DNA of 64,000 nt from Arthrobacter sp. AL12 (GCF_029960645.1 NZ_JASBQY010000015.1:40602-104601), one strand, 5' to 3'; positions 25,597-34,792 are shown, counted from the stretch's first letter. Program-made: numbers and translations. Notes: generated by a model from the sequence alone, not told the origin.

Positions 25597-26056
25597 TGCC
25601 CCCCGCCAGGACCCGGCCTCCTCCATCTCCGTGAGGGGGTTGCCGGACCGTGGCCGCGTGCTGTGCCACGGCTACATCGAGTCGGTCACCTATGCGCCGG
25701 CCAGCCACGTAGCCGCCTTCACCGCTGTCGTCGTCGACCACGATGCGCCCAAAACGCGCGGAGCCAAAGCCGTCACCGCAGGAACCGTCACCGCAGGAAC
25801 CGTCACCGCACCCGCCCAGCCCGCGGCCCGGCCCGCCGCCGAAACCCCGGCCACCCAGCCCGCCGCCGGGCCGCGGCGCCAGCGGCCCGCCGTCCCAAAG
25901 GACCGGCTCCGGGTTGTCTGGCTCGGGCGGCGCCGGATCCCCGGGATCGACGCCGGCACCGAACTCCGGCTGCAGGGCATGGTCACCGTGCGCGACGGCC
26001 TGCCGACCATGTTCAATCCCCGCTACGAAATAGTCTCCCGCCAGGAGGAACAGTGA
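25589..26056 (+). CDS. OB-fold nucleic-acid-binding-like protein
   Basis: About 155 aa. The start is uncertain: TTG 25589 overlaps the DUF3710 stop and has GGAG about 10 nt upstream; GTG 25568 and GTG 25634 are also in frame. The core ISVRGLPDRGRVLCHGYIESVTYAP and the C-terminal LRVVWLGRRRIPGIDAGTELRLQGMV with FNPRYEIV look like the strands of an OB fold as in tRNA-anticodon/RecG-type domains. Between them is an Ala/Pro/Thr-rich insertion of about 50 residues containing a short repeat (GTVTA). It probably binds nucleic acid; the target is unknown. It is coupled to DUF3159 by a GTGA overlap. Confidence 0.75.
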   Translation: MADAPRQDPASSISVRGLPDRGRVLCHGYIESVTYAPASHVAAFTAVVVDHDAPKTRGAKAVTAGTVTAGTVTAPAQPAARPAAETPATQPAAGPRRQRPAVPKDRLRVVWLGRRRIPGIDAGTELRLQGMVTVRDGLPTMFNPRYEIVSRQEEQ

Positions 26057-26799
26057 CCGTGCCCGAGAAGCCCGAGCCCGCCGCCCAGCCCGGGCCGGTC
26101 CAGGAGCCCTCCGCTGCCCCGCCCACCGTGGCGCAGCTCGCCGAGGGCTACGCGGCCAAGGCCGGCCTGCACCGTTCCGGCGACGGCAACATCGACGTGC
26201 TCAAGAGCGCCGGCGGGGCCCAGGGCATTGCCGAAAGCATCCTCCCTGGCCTGGTCTTCCTGGTCGCCTTCACGATCACGCGTGAGCTGCCGCTGGCGCT
26301 GATCGCGGCGCTGTCCGTGGCCGCGGTTTTCACCGTTGTCCGGCTGGTCCAGCGCAAACCGCTGACGCAGGCACTGGCGGGGATTGTCGGCGTCGGGATC
26401 TCCGCGTGGCTGGCCAACACCACCGGCAAAGCCGAGGACTTCTACGTCCCGGGGTTCTTCACCAACTCCGCCTACATCGTGGCGATGACCATCTCCATTG
26501 CCGTGCGCTGGCCCTTTGCCGGGCTGATCTTCGGGTTCATCCGGAACGAGGGCCTGGACTGGCGCAAGGACCCGGCCCGGGTCAAGGCGTACCAGATCGG
26601 CACCTGGGTGATCATCGCGGTGCTGGCCGCGCGGCTGCTGGTCCAGGTTCCGCTGTACTTCATGGGCGAGCCCGGCTTCGCGGCCCTCGCCACCACGCGG
26701 CTGCTGATGGGTGCGCCGCTGTACATTCTGGGCATCTGGGTCGCCTGGCTGCTGACCCGGCCCGCCCCAGCCCCGGAAACAACCACCCCGGCGGCCTAG
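26053..26799 (+). CDS. DUF3159 family integral membrane protein
   Basis: 248 aa from the GTG at 26053, which overlaps the previous stop (GTGA) and has AGGAGG 4 nt upstream. A Pro-rich N-terminus is followed by about five to six membrane helices. Conserved features include SILPGLVFLVAF, the loop WPFAGLIFGFIRNEGLDWRKD (broken here: WPFAGLIFGF, then NEGLDW) and a C-terminal AAPLY-like MGAPLYILGIWVAW. The family is actinobacterial and of unknown function. A 34-bp perfect hairpin begins two bases after the stop. Confidence 0.88.
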   Translation: MTVPEKPEPAAQPGPVQEPSAAPPTVAQLAEGYAAKAGLHRSGDGNIDVLKSAGGAQGIAESILPGLVFLVAFTITRELPLALIAALSVAAVFTVVRLVQRKPLTQALAGIVGVGISAWLANTTGKAEDFYVPGFFTNSAYIVAMTISIAVRWPFAGLIFGFIRNEGLDWRKDPARVKAYQIGTWVIIAVLAARLLVQVPLYFMGEPGFAALATTRLLMGAPLYILGIWVAWLLTRPAPAPETTTPAA

Positions 26800-26800
26800 C

Positions 26801-26871
26801 GCCCGGTTGCGCTATCACTTTTGGTGCTTCTGAGGAGCTCAGAAGCACCAAAAGTGATAGCGCAACCGGGC
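26801..26871. terminator. 34-bp perfect hairpin between convergent genes
   Basis: Arms 26801-26834 and 26838-26871 are perfect inverted repeats of 34 bp with a 3-nt loop. It fills the space between the stops of the DUF3159 gene (plus) and a TrkA gene (minus). It has no clean U-tract, although A/T-rich stretches occur in the arms. It is best read as a bidirectional terminator or an RNase III-type processing stem. Confidence 0.75.
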
Positions 26872-27632
26872 TAACCGTCGAAGCCGTCGTCCTCCGGCAG
26901 CGGGTTCTCGCCGCCGTGCCGGCCCGCGGTGGTGACGGGGTGCTGCCCGGCGGCGTCCTCGTCCTCATCCTGCGACTCCGGCGAGAGCAGGGCACGCAGC
27001 TCATCCTCGGCCGCGATCGTGGTCACGAAGAACAGCTCGTCGCCGCCGTCGATCACATCATCCCGGCTCGGCGTGATCGGTGCCTGGTCCCGCAGGATCG
27101 CCACCAGGGTCGAATCCTCGGGCCACTCGATGTCGCCCACCGTCAGGCCAACCACATGCGAATCGTGGGGGACCGTGAACTCCACCAGCGAGGACACGCC
27201 GGTCTGCAGGGTCAGCAGGCGGACGAGGTCGCCGATCTCCACCGCCTCCTCGACCAGGGCGGTCATCAGTTGCGGGGTGTTGACCGCGACGTCGACGCCC
27301 CAGGAGTCGTCGAACATCCAGTCGTTCTTGGGGTTGTTGACCCGGCCCACCGTGCGCCCGACCCCGAATTCGGTCTTCGCCAGCAGCGAGACCACGAGGT
27401 TGACCTTGTCGTCACCGGTCGCGGAGACCACGACGTCGGCGCCCTCCAGTTTCGCGTCCTGGAGCGTGCTCAGTTCGCAGGCATCACCGACCAGCCAGTG
27501 CGCGCCGCGCAGCCCGCTGCGCCCGATCACCTCCGGCTTCAGGTCGATCAGCAGGATCTCGTGTTTGTGGGCCAGCAGTTCGCGCGCGATCGAGGAACCG
27601 ACGCTTCCCGCCCCGACAATGACGACTTTCAC
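26871..27632 (-). CDS. TrkA/RCK-type potassium regulatory protein
   Basis: 253 aa. An N-terminal RCK-N Rossmann domain (VIVGAGSVGSSIARELL, with acidic Asp30 at the end of strand 2, as expected for NAD(H) binding) is followed by a TrkA-C domain (VVGLTVGDIEWPEDSTLVAILRD) and a disordered acidic tail of about 35 residues. It would gate or regulate a potassium transporter in response to nucleotide. It starts at the base next to the end of a second TrkA gene, and the pair corresponds in order to M. tuberculosis ceoB/ceoC. A KimA-like transporter is divergent next door. Confidence 0.9.
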   Translation of the reverse strand: MKVVIVGAGSVGSSIARELLAHKHEILLIDLKPEVIGRSGLRGAHWLVGDACELSTLQDAKLEGADVVVSATGDDKVNLVVSLLAKTEFGVGRTVGRVNNPKNDWMFDDSWGVDVAVNTPQLMTALVEEAVEIGDLVRLLTLQTGVSSLVEFTVPHDSHVVGLTVGDIEWPEDSTLVAILRDQAPITPSRDDVIDGGDELFFVTTIAAEDELRALLSPESQDEDEDAAGQHPVTTAGRHGGENPLPEDDGFDG

Positions 27633-28304
27633 TTAGGACTCCTTGGCGGGGGACTTGGCAAGTATGTGGGCGACTTCGGTGCTGCGGTCCACACCCAGCA
27701 TGGCGTGCACGGTGTCGCCGTCCTGGTACAGCGTGCCGGCTACGGGCAGCATGCCCTCGCCGAAGCGGGTCAGGTAGGCGACCCGGACCCCGGCGGCCTT
27801 CTCGATCGCGGTGACGGGCTGGCCGATCCAGTCCGCGTTCAAATCCACCTCGGCGAGCACGAGCCGGCCGGAGGGGTCCCGGAAGTCGCCGGCGAGGTGC
27901 TGTTCGGGCAGGATCCGGCGGAGCACCTGGTCCGCGCTCCAGCGCACGGCTGCGACCGTCGGGATGCCCAGGCGCTGGTAGATCTCGGCGCGGCCCGGGT
28001 CGTAGATCCTGGCGACCACGTGCGGGACATGGAAGGTTTCGCGGGCCACCCGGGTGGCCAGGATGTTGGAGTTGTCGCCGCTGGAGACGGCAGCGAAGGC
28101 ATAGGCGTCCGCGACGCCGGCCTGCTTGAGGGTCTCCCGGTCAAAGCCGATGCCGGTGACCTTGCGGCCGGTGAAGCCCGTGCGGAGCCGCCGGAAGGCG
28201 CGGTCGTCCTGGTCGATGATGGCCACGGAATGGCCCGCGTCCTCGAGCGTGTGCGCAAGGGTTGCCCCCACGCGGCCACAACCCATAATCACGAAGTGCG
28301 CCAA
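27633..28304 (-). CDS. TrkA/RCK-type potassium regulatory protein
   Basis: 223 aa with an RCK-N domain (FVIMGCGRVGATLAHTLE, GxGxxG at residues 8-13, acidic Asp31) and a TrkA-C domain (VLAEVDLNADWIGQPVTAIEKAAG to the C-terminus). The start is TTG 28304 with a strong AGGAGG 5 nt upstream; no in-frame ATG fits. It is first in the two-gene minus-strand operon. RCK proteins usually assemble as dimers or octamers on the cytoplasmic face of a transporter, so the two gene products may form a mixed ring (inferred). Confidence 0.9.
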   Translation of the reverse strand: MAHFVIMGCGRVGATLAHTLEDAGHSVAIIDQDDRAFRRLRTGFTGRKVTGIGFDRETLKQAGVADAYAFAAVSSGDNSNILATRVARETFHVPHVVARIYDPGRAEIYQRLGIPTVAAVRWSADQVLRRILPEQHLAGDFRDPSGRLVLAEVDLNADWIGQPVTAIEKAAGVRVAYLTRFGEGMLPVAGTLYQDGDTVHAMLGVDRSTEVAHILAKSPAKES

Positions 28305-28449
28305 CCGTGCCTCCTGTTGTTCCTGTACTGCTGCTGGGTAAAACTCTACCGGCCACCGCGGCCCGGGCAGCCAGCCCCGCGGGCGCCGCTCGGACGGCGG
28401 GGACCGCCGCCGTCATGACATCGCGTGCGAATCGGACTAGCTTTGTGTG

Positions 28450-30426
28450 GTGCCGACAATTTTCAATGCCGTGAAGCGGGTGCTGGTAGGCAGGCCGTTC
28501 CGGAACGACAGCCTGGCTCACACCCTGCTTCCCAAACGGATCGCCCTGCCCGTTTTCGCCTCCGACGCGCTGTCCTCCGTGGCGTACGCGCCGGACGAAA
28601 TCCTCCTGACGCTGGCCCTGGCCGGCGTCTCCGCCGTGGCATTCTCGCCCTGGGTGGGCCTCGCCGTCATGGTGGTGCTGCTGACCGTCGTCGCGTCCTA
28701 CCGCCAGAACGTCCACGCCTACCCCTCCGGCGGCGGCGATTACGAAATCGCCAACGAGAACCTGGGCAAATATGCCGGGCTCACCGTCGCCTCCGCGCTG
28801 CTGGTCGACTACGTGCTGACCGTCGCGGTGTCGATGTCCTCCGCGGCCACCTACCTGACCACCGCGGTGCCCTCGCTGCACGGCGAGCAGGCGATCATCG
28901 CGACGATCGGCGTCGTGGTCCTCGCCCTTGTAAACCTGCGCGGCATCAAGGAAGCCGGCACGGTGTTCGCCCTGCCGACGTACATCTTCATGGCCTCCAT
29001 CCTTGGCATGACCGCCATCGGCGTCTTCCAGGCCACGACCGGCCAGCTGGGCGAGGCGCCGTCGGCAGCGTTCACGATCGTGCCCGCGGAAGGCTTCGAC
29101 GAGGGACTGGTCGGCCTCGCCGGCGCGTTCCTGCTGCTCCGGGCCTTCTCCTCCGGCGCCGCGGCGCTGACCGGCATTGAGGCCATCAGCAACGGCGTGC
29201 CGAACTTCCAGAAGCCGAAGAGCAAGAACGCGGCCACCACCCTGCTGCTGCTCGGCGTGATCGCCGCTTCCATGCTGGCCGGGATCATCTACCTCGCCAA
29301 CGCCACCAAGGTGCACATTGTGCTGGACCCGGCCACCGAGTTCCTGCTGAACGGCGAGCTGCTGCCGGAGGGCTATATCCAGAGTCCGGCGATCAGCCAG
29401 ATCGCCCAGACGATCTTCGGCGCAGGCTCCATCCCCTTCTTCATCGTGGTCGCCGCCACCGGCGTGATCCTGGTCTTCGCCTCCAACACGGCCTTCAACG
29501 GCTTCCCGGTGCTCGGCTCCATCCTGGCCCAGGACGGTTACCTGCCCCGCCAGCTGCGCACCCGCGGGGACCGGCTGGCCTTCAGCAACGGCGTCCTGGC
29601 GCTGGCCGCCGGCGCCCTGGTGCTGATCATCGCCTTCAACGCCGACGTCACCAAGCTCATCCAGCTCTACATCGTGGGCGTCTTCATCTCCTTTACGATT
29701 AGCCAGCTCGGTATGATCCGGCACTGGGGCCGGCAGCTCAAGCTCGCCAAGGACCCCGCGTTGAAGCGGCGGATGCTTAAGTCGCGCACCATCAACACCT
29801 TCGGCTTCGGCATGACCGCCACGGTCTTGGTGATCGTTCTGATCACCAAGTTCCAGCAGGGGGCGTGGATCGCGCTGCTGGCCATGTTCGTGCTGTTCCT
29901 GATCATGTGGAGCATCCGGGCGCACTACGACAACGTGGCCAAAGAACTCGCCGTGGATGAGGACTCCTCGCCGCGGGCCCTGCCCACCCGGGTGCACGCG
30001 GTGATCCTCGTCTCGCATGTCCGCAAGCCGGTCCTGCGGGCACTGGCCTACGCCCGCGCGTCGCGGCCCTCCCGGCTCGATGCCATCACCGTGGACATCA
30101 GCAACGAGGAGACCGAGCAGACGGTCGCGGACTGGGAGAAGCTGGAAATCCCGGTACCGTTGACGGTGCTGGCCAGTCCGTTCCGCGAAACGGTGACGCC
30201 CATCATGGAATACATCAAGAACATGCGGCGCGATTCGCCCCGCGACCTGATCGTCGTCTACATCCCGGAGTACGTCGTGGGTAAGTGGTGGGAGCAACTG
30301 GTGCACAACCAGACCGCACTGCGCATCAAGACCCGGCTGCACTTCGAGCCGGGCGTTATGGTGGCCAGCGTGCCCTGGCAGCTGAAATCATCCGAAGAAG
30401 CCAAGAGACTGCAGGACATCCAATGA
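28450..30426 (+). CDS. APC-superfamily permease, KimA-like potassium transporter
   Basis: About 658 aa with about 12 membrane helices to residue 470, then a cytoplasmic domain (ALPTRVHAVILVSHVRKPVLRAL onward). Residues that I recall as binding K+ in Bacillus subtilis KimA are present: SDALSSVAY (Asp and Tyr, KimA D36/Y43), LLVDYVLTVAVS (Asp, Thr and Ser, D117/T121/S125) and LTGIEAISNG (Thr and Glu, T230/E233). This favours K+:H+ symport over amino-acid transport. TAGCTT lies 6 nt before GTG 28450, pointing to a leaderless start there rather than at GTG 28447. It is divergent from two TrkA genes and coupled by ATGA to the methyltransferase. Confidence 0.85.
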   Translation: MPTIFNAVKRVLVGRPFRNDSLAHTLLPKRIALPVFASDALSSVAYAPDEILLTLALAGVSAVAFSPWVGLAVMVVLLTVVASYRQNVHAYPSGGGDYEIANENLGKYAGLTVASALLVDYVLTVAVSMSSAATYLTTAVPSLHGEQAIIATIGVVVLALVNLRGIKEAGTVFALPTYIFMASILGMTAIGVFQATTGQLGEAPSAAFTIVPAEGFDEGLVGLAGAFLLLRAFSSGAAALTGIEAISNGVPNFQKPKSKNAATTLLLLGVIAASMLAGIIYLANATKVHIVLDPATEFLLNGELLPEGYIQSPAISQIAQTIFGAGSIPFFIVVAATGVILVFASNTAFNGFPVLGSILAQDGYLPRQLRTRGDRLAFSNGVLALAAGALVLIIAFNADVTKLIQLYIVGVFISFTISQLGMIRHWGRQLKLAKDPALKRRMLKSRTINTFGFGMTATVLVIVLITKFQQGAWIALLAMFVLFLIMWSIRAHYDNVAKELAVDEDSSPRALPTRVHAVILVSHVRKPVLRALAYARASRPSRLDAITVDISNEETEQTVADWEKLEIPVPLTVLASPFRETVTPIMEYIKNMRRDSPRDLIVVYIPEYVVGKWWEQLVHNQTALRIKTRLHFEPGVMVASVPWQLKSSEEAKRLQDIQ

Positions 30427-31769
30427 GCTCCGACACCCAGACGCAACCCCACACCGAACTGATCGTCGACGTCGGGCCGGTCGCCCACGGCGGGCACTGC
30501 GTGGCCCGGCACGAGGGGCGTGTGGTTTTCGTCCGCCATGGCATCCCCGGCGAGAAGGTCCGGGTCCGGCTCACGGAGTCCGGCCCCGACGCCAAGTTCT
30601 GGCGCGGCGACGTCGTGGAGGTCCTGGAGCCTTCCCCCGACCGGGTGGGGCACTTCTGGGACCTGGCCGATTCCGTGCGCTCCTGGTCGCACCGCCACCC
30701 GCCCGTAGGAGGCGCCGAACTGGGCCACATCTCCCTGGCGCGCCAGCGCAGCCTCAAGGCCGAGGTGCTGGCCGAACAGCTGCGCCGCCTCGCCGGCGTG
30801 GACGTGCCGGTGACGGTGGAGGCCGTGGGGGAGCCCGGAACCGAAGCGGCGGCGGGTCTCGCCTGGCGCACCCGCGCCGGCTTCGCCGTGACTCCTGCCG
30901 GGAAGCTCGGCATGCACGCGCACCGTTCCAACCAGATCCTCCCGGTCCGGGAGATGCCCCTGGCCTCGGACGCCATCAACGCCCTCCGGCTCTGGGACAT
31001 CGACCTGCAGGGCATTGAACGCATTGAAGTCGCCGCCCCGGCCAACGGTTCCCGCCCGCTCGTGCTCCTGGTCCCGGCCGCGGGAACGCGCGCCAAACGG
31101 CTCAGCGCGGTCCTCGCCCAGCTGCCCGAGGACGTCTCGGTGGCGAGCTTCGATCCGGTCAAGGGCGAAGTGCTGCGGCTGCGCGGACGCACCTACGTGC
31201 AGGAGACCGCATCCGGCCACGACTTCCGTGTCACCGGCGACGGTTTCTGGCAGATCCACCGGGACGGCCCGGACACCCTGGCCGGGGCCGTGACCGGATT
31301 CCTGCAGGACGGCGGCTTCCTGGAACGGGGCGCCGTGGTGGCGGACCTGTACGCCGGGGCGGGGCTGTTCACCGCGCCGCTCGCGGACGCCGTGGGTGTC
31401 ACCGGGTCCGTGCTGTCCGTGGAAGGATCACCCGGCAGCAGCCGGGATGCCCGGAAAAACCTCCATGACGCGACCCAGGTGGAGATCGTCCAGGGCCGGG
31501 TGGATCGGGTCCTGCGCGAGAAAGCACGAACTTTCGACGCCATCCTGCTGGACCCGCCCCGGGCCGGTGCCGGCAAGGCCGTCGTGAACCAGCTGGTCGG
31601 GGCGGGTCCGCGGGCCGTGGCCTACGTGTCCTGCGATCCGGCGTCCTTTGCCCGCGATGTGGGCTACTTCCAGCAGTCCGGCTGGGAACTGGCCGGGCTG
31701 CGGGCTTTTGACCTGTATCCGCATACGCACCACATGGAGACTGTGGCGCTGCTGACTCCCCGGGCCTGA
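30423..31769 (+). CDS. TRAM-domain class I SAM-dependent RNA methyltransferase (TrmA/RumA family)
   Basis: 448 aa. An N-terminal TRAM domain spans residues 1-65 (VGPVAHGGHCVARHEGRVVFV). The methyltransferase domain has VADLYAGAGLFTAPLAD, LDPPRAGAGK, the catalytic Cys in YVSCDPASFARD and the base Glu in THHMETVALL. It should form 5-methyluridine in tRNA or rRNA. The four-cysteine iron-sulfur motif usual between TRAM and catalytic domains in RumA is absent here; that stretch reads SWSHRHPPVGGAELGH. The start overlaps the permease stop (ATGA). Equivalent to the Rv2689c position in M. tuberculosis. Confidence 0.88.
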   Translation: MSSDTQTQPHTELIVDVGPVAHGGHCVARHEGRVVFVRHGIPGEKVRVRLTESGPDAKFWRGDVVEVLEPSPDRVGHFWDLADSVRSWSHRHPPVGGAELGHISLARQRSLKAEVLAEQLRRLAGVDVPVTVEAVGEPGTEAAAGLAWRTRAGFAVTPAGKLGMHAHRSNQILPVREMPLASDAINALRLWDIDLQGIERIEVAAPANGSRPLVLLVPAAGTRAKRLSAVLAQLPEDVSVASFDPVKGEVLRLRGRTYVQETASGHDFRVTGDGFWQIHRDGPDTLAGAVTGFLQDGGFLERGAVVADLYAGAGLFTAPLADAVGVTGSVLSVEGSPGSSRDARKNLHDATQVEIVQGRVDRVLREKARTFDAILLDPPRAGAGKAVVNQLVGAGPRAVAYVSCDPASFARDVGYFQQSGWELAGLRAFDLYPHTHHMETVALLTPRA

Positions 31770-31867
31770 GGACACTAGGATGGGCGGAGTAGTCCGACGT
31801 CGCGCTCCGTAATCACGGCTGACCTCCTGCACCCTGTACCGGTCCTTGTGCGAACAAGGCCAGCACC

Positions 31868-31885
31868 AGTTAGGGCAACCTAACT
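31868..31885. promoter_or_regulatory. Palindrome AGTTAGG-N4-CCTAACT upstream of acnA
   Basis: Perfect 7-bp arms around GCAA, ending 54 nt before the aconitase ATG. It is probably a protein-binding site in the acnA promoter or leader. The TTAGG/CCTAA half-sites recall iron-dependent DtxR/IdeR boxes, but the spacing is 4 rather than 9 nt. Confidence 0.45.
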
Positions 31886-31939
31886 AGCAAGGGGTCTGCG
31901 GCGCGACAAAGATGAAACTGTTGCGAGAGGAGTCCTGCG

Positions 31940-34753
31940 ATGAGCATTGTGGACAGCTTCGGTTCAAAAGGCAAACTTAATGTAGCCGGTACCGAATACG
32001 AAATTTTCCGGTTGAACTCCGTCGAAGGTGCAGAAAACCTTCCGTTCAGCCTCAAGGTATTGCTTGAAAACCTGTTGAGGACCGAGGACGGCGCCAACAT
32101 AACGGCCGATCACGTCCGAGCACTGGCCGGCTGGGACCCCAGCGCAGAGCCCGACACTGAAATCCAGTTCACGCCGGCGCGCGTGATCATGCAGGACTTC
32201 ACTGGCGTGCCCTGCGTTGTGGACCTTGCCACCATGCGTGAAGCAGTCAAGGAGCTCGGCGGTGACCCCAAGCGGGTCAACCCGCTGGCGCCTGCCGAAA
32301 TGGTGATTGACCACTCCGTGCAGATCGACGCCTTCGGCAACTCCGGCGCACTGGAGCGCAACATGGAGATCGAGTACCAGCGCAACGGCGAGCGGTACCA
32401 GTTCCTGCGGTGGGGCCAGACAGCGTTCGACGACTTCAAGGTCGTCCCGCCGGGAACCGGCATCGTGCACCAGGTCAACATCGAGTACCTGGCCCGCACC
32501 GTCATGACCCGCGAAATTGACGGCGTTGTCCGGGCCTACCCGGACACCTGCGTCGGCACCGACTCCCACACCACCATGGTCAACGGCCTGGGTGTGCTGG
32601 GCTGGGGCGTGGGTGGCATCGAAGCCGAGGCGGCCATGCTGGGCCAGCCCGTCTCCATGCTGATCCCGCGCGTCGTGGGCTTCAAGCTGACCGGGTCCAT
32701 CCCGGCCGGCGCGACCGCCACCGACGTCGTGCTGACCATCACCGAGCAGCTGCGCAAGCACGGTGTGGTCGGGAAGTTCGTGGAGTTCTACGGCGAGGGC
32801 GTCGCGGCTGTGCCGCTGGCCAACCGCGCCACCATCGGCAACATGAGCCCGGAGTTCGGCTCCACGGCCGCCATGTTCCCGATCGACGACGTCACCCTCG
32901 ACTACCTGCGCCTGACCGGCCGCTCGGACGAGAACGTTGCCCTCGTGGAGTCCTACGCTAAGGAACAGGGCCTCTGGCACGATCCTTCCAAGGAGATCAA
33001 GTTCTCCGAGTACCTCGAGCTGGACCTGTCGACGGTTGTCCCGTCGATTTCCGGCCCGAAGCGCCCGCAGGACCGCATCATCCTCACGGAATCCAAGGAC
33101 CAGTTCCGCCAGGACCTGCGCAACTACGTGAAGGAAGAACTGGCCGGCGGCAGCGTGGACGAGGCAATCGACGAAAGCTTCCCCGCTTCCGACGCGCCGT
33201 CCTTCACGGGTTCCGCAAGCCACCTCACGGACGAGGCCCCGCACGCGCACGGCCCGGCTGCCGACGGCCGCCAGTCCAACCCGGTCAGCGTCAAGACCGC
33301 GGACGGCCGCGAGTTCGAGCTGGACCACGGCGCGGTGTCGATCGCCTCGATCACCTCCTGCACCAACACGTCCAACCCGTCCGTGATGCTGGCCGCCGCA
33401 CTGCTGGCCCGCAACGCCGTCGACAAGGGCCTGAGCTCCAAGCCGTGGGTCAAGACCTCCGTGGCTCCCGGGTCCAAGGTCGTCACCGACTACTACAACA
33501 AGTCGGGCCTGACCCCGTACCTGGAGAAGCTCGGCTTCTACATCGTCGGTTACGGCTGCGCGACCTGCATCGGCAACTCCGGCCCGCTCGACGCCGAAAT
33601 TTCCGAGGCCATCCAGGCCAACGACCTTTCCGTCGCCGCCGTGCTGTCCGGTAACCGCAACTTCGAAGGCCGGATCAACCCGGACGTGAAGATGAACTAC
33701 CTGGCCTCCCCGCCGCTCGTCATCGCGTACGCCCTGGCCGGCACCATGGACTTCGATTTCGAGAACGACGCCCTGGGCCAGGACGAAGCCGGCAACGACG
33801 TCTTCCTGAAGGATATCTGGCCGAACCCGGTCGAGGTCCAGCAGGTTATCGACTCCTCGATCGACAAGGAAATGTTCGCCCGCGGCTACGAGGGCGTCTT
33901 CGAAGGCGACGACCGCTGGAAGGCACTCTCCACCCCGGCCGGCGACACCTTCGCCTGGGATCCGAAGTCCACCTACGTCCGGAAGCCCCCGTACTTCGAC
34001 GGCATGAAGGCAACGCCGGAACCCGTCACGGACATCTCCGGTGCCCGGGTGCTGCTGAAGCTCGGCGATTCCGTCACCACGGACCACATCTCCCCGGCAG
34101 GTTCGTTCAAGTCCGACACCCCGGCCGGGCAGTACCTGCTGGCCAACGGTGTGGAGCGCAAGGACTTCAACTCCTACGGCTCGCGCCGTGGCAACCACGA
34201 GGTCATGATCCGCGGAACGTTCGCGAACATCCGGATCAAGAACCAGATCCTGGACGGCGTCGAGGGTGGCTTCACCCGCGACTTCACCCAGGCGGACGGT
34301 CCGCAGGCCTTCGTCTACGACGCCGCGCAGAACTACCAGGCCGCCGGCACCCCGCTGGTCGTCCTGGCCGGCAAGGAGTACGGCTCCGGCTCATCCCGTG
34401 ACTGGGCAGCCAAGGGCACCGCGCTCCTGGGCGTCAAGGCGGTCGTGGCCGAAAGCTACGAGCGCATCCACCGCTCCAACCTGATTGGCATGGGCGTCCT
34501 TCCCCTGCAGTACCCGGCTGGCCAGAACGCTGCCAGCCTCGGGCTGACCGGCACGGAAACCTTCGCCGTTGAGGGCGTCACCGCCCTCAACGAGGGCACC
34601 ACGCCGAAGACGCTCAAGGTCACCGCCACGGCTGAAGACGGCACCGTCACGTCCTTCGATGCGGTCCTGCGCATCGATACCCCGGGCGAGGCTGATTACT
34701 ACCGCAACGGCGGCATCCTGCAGTACGTACTGCGCCAGATCTCCGCTAACTAG
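31940..34753 (+). CDS. acnA: Aconitate hydratase
   Basis: 937 aa, aconitase A type. The iron-sulfur Cys ligands are in [15 protein letters not shown] and [15 protein letters not shown]; active-site Arg/Ser motifs such as [10 protein letters not shown] are in the C-terminal swivel domain. It isomerises citrate to isocitrate in the TCA cycle and may moonlight in iron sensing. An actinobacterial insertion at about residues 405-450, hydrophilic and containing [12 protein letters not shown], separates the two halves. The ATG has GAGGAG upstream. It is monocistronic: a palindrome precedes it and a strong hairpin follows it. Confidence 0.97.
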   Translation: MSIVDSFGSKGKLNVAGTEYEIFRLNSVEGAENLPFSLKVLLENLLRTEDGANITADHVRALAGWDPSAEPDTEIQFTPARVIMQDFTGVPCVVDLATMREAVKELGGDPKRVNPLAPAEMVIDHSVQIDAFGNSGALERNMEIEYQRNGERYQFLRWGQTAFDDFKVVPPGTGIVHQVNIEYLARTVMTREIDGVVRAYPDTCVGTDSHTTMVNGLGVLGWGVGGIEAEAAMLGQPVSMLIPRVVGFKLTGSIPAGATATDVVLTITEQLRKHGVVGKFVEFYGEGVAAVPLANRATIGNMSPEFGSTAAMFPIDDVTLDYLRLTGRSDENVALVESYAKEQGLWHDPSKEIKFSEYLELDLSTVVPSISGPKRPQDRIILTESKDQFRQDLRNYVKEELAGGSVDEAIDESFPASDAPSFTGSASHLTDEAPHAHGPAADGRQSNPVSVKTADGREFELDHGAVSIASITSCTNTSNPSVMLAAALLARNAVDKGLSSKPWVKTSVAPGSKVVTDYYNKSGLTPYLEKLGFYIVGYGCATCIGNSGPLDAEISEAIQANDLSVAAVLSGNRNFEGRINPDVKMNYLASPPLVIAYALAGTMDFDFENDALGQDEAGNDVFLKDIWPNPVEVQQVIDSSIDKEMFARGYEGVFEGDDRWKALSTPAGDTFAWDPKSTYVRKPPYFDGMKATPEPVTDISGARVLLKLGDSVTTDHISPAGSFKSDTPAGQYLLANGVERKDFNSYGSRRGNHEVMIRGTFANIRIKNQILDGVEGGFTRDFTQADGPQAFVYDAAQNYQAAGTPLVVLAGKEYGSGSSRDWAAKGTALLGVKAVVAESYERIHRSNLIGMGVLPLQYPAGQNAASLGLTGTETFAVEGVTALNEGTTPKTLKVTATAEDGTVTSFDAVLRIDTPGEADYYRNGGILQYVLRQISAN

Positions 34754-34792
34754 CGGAGGGATCCTCCCGCGCGGAGGAACAGGTGCCAGGCG

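Noticed and set aside
26801..26871. Transposon end or MITE
   Set aside because: No target-site duplication or related copy is seen in the window, and it fits exactly between two convergent stops.
28141..30342. 733-codon minus-strand frame opposite the KimA-like gene
   Set aside because: Antisense shadow; the plus-strand frame has membrane helices and conserved K+-site residues.
31868..31885. Calling the acnA dyad a DtxR/IdeR iron box
   Set aside because: Half-sites are similar, but the canonical box has TTAGG and CCTAA 9 nt apart, here 4.
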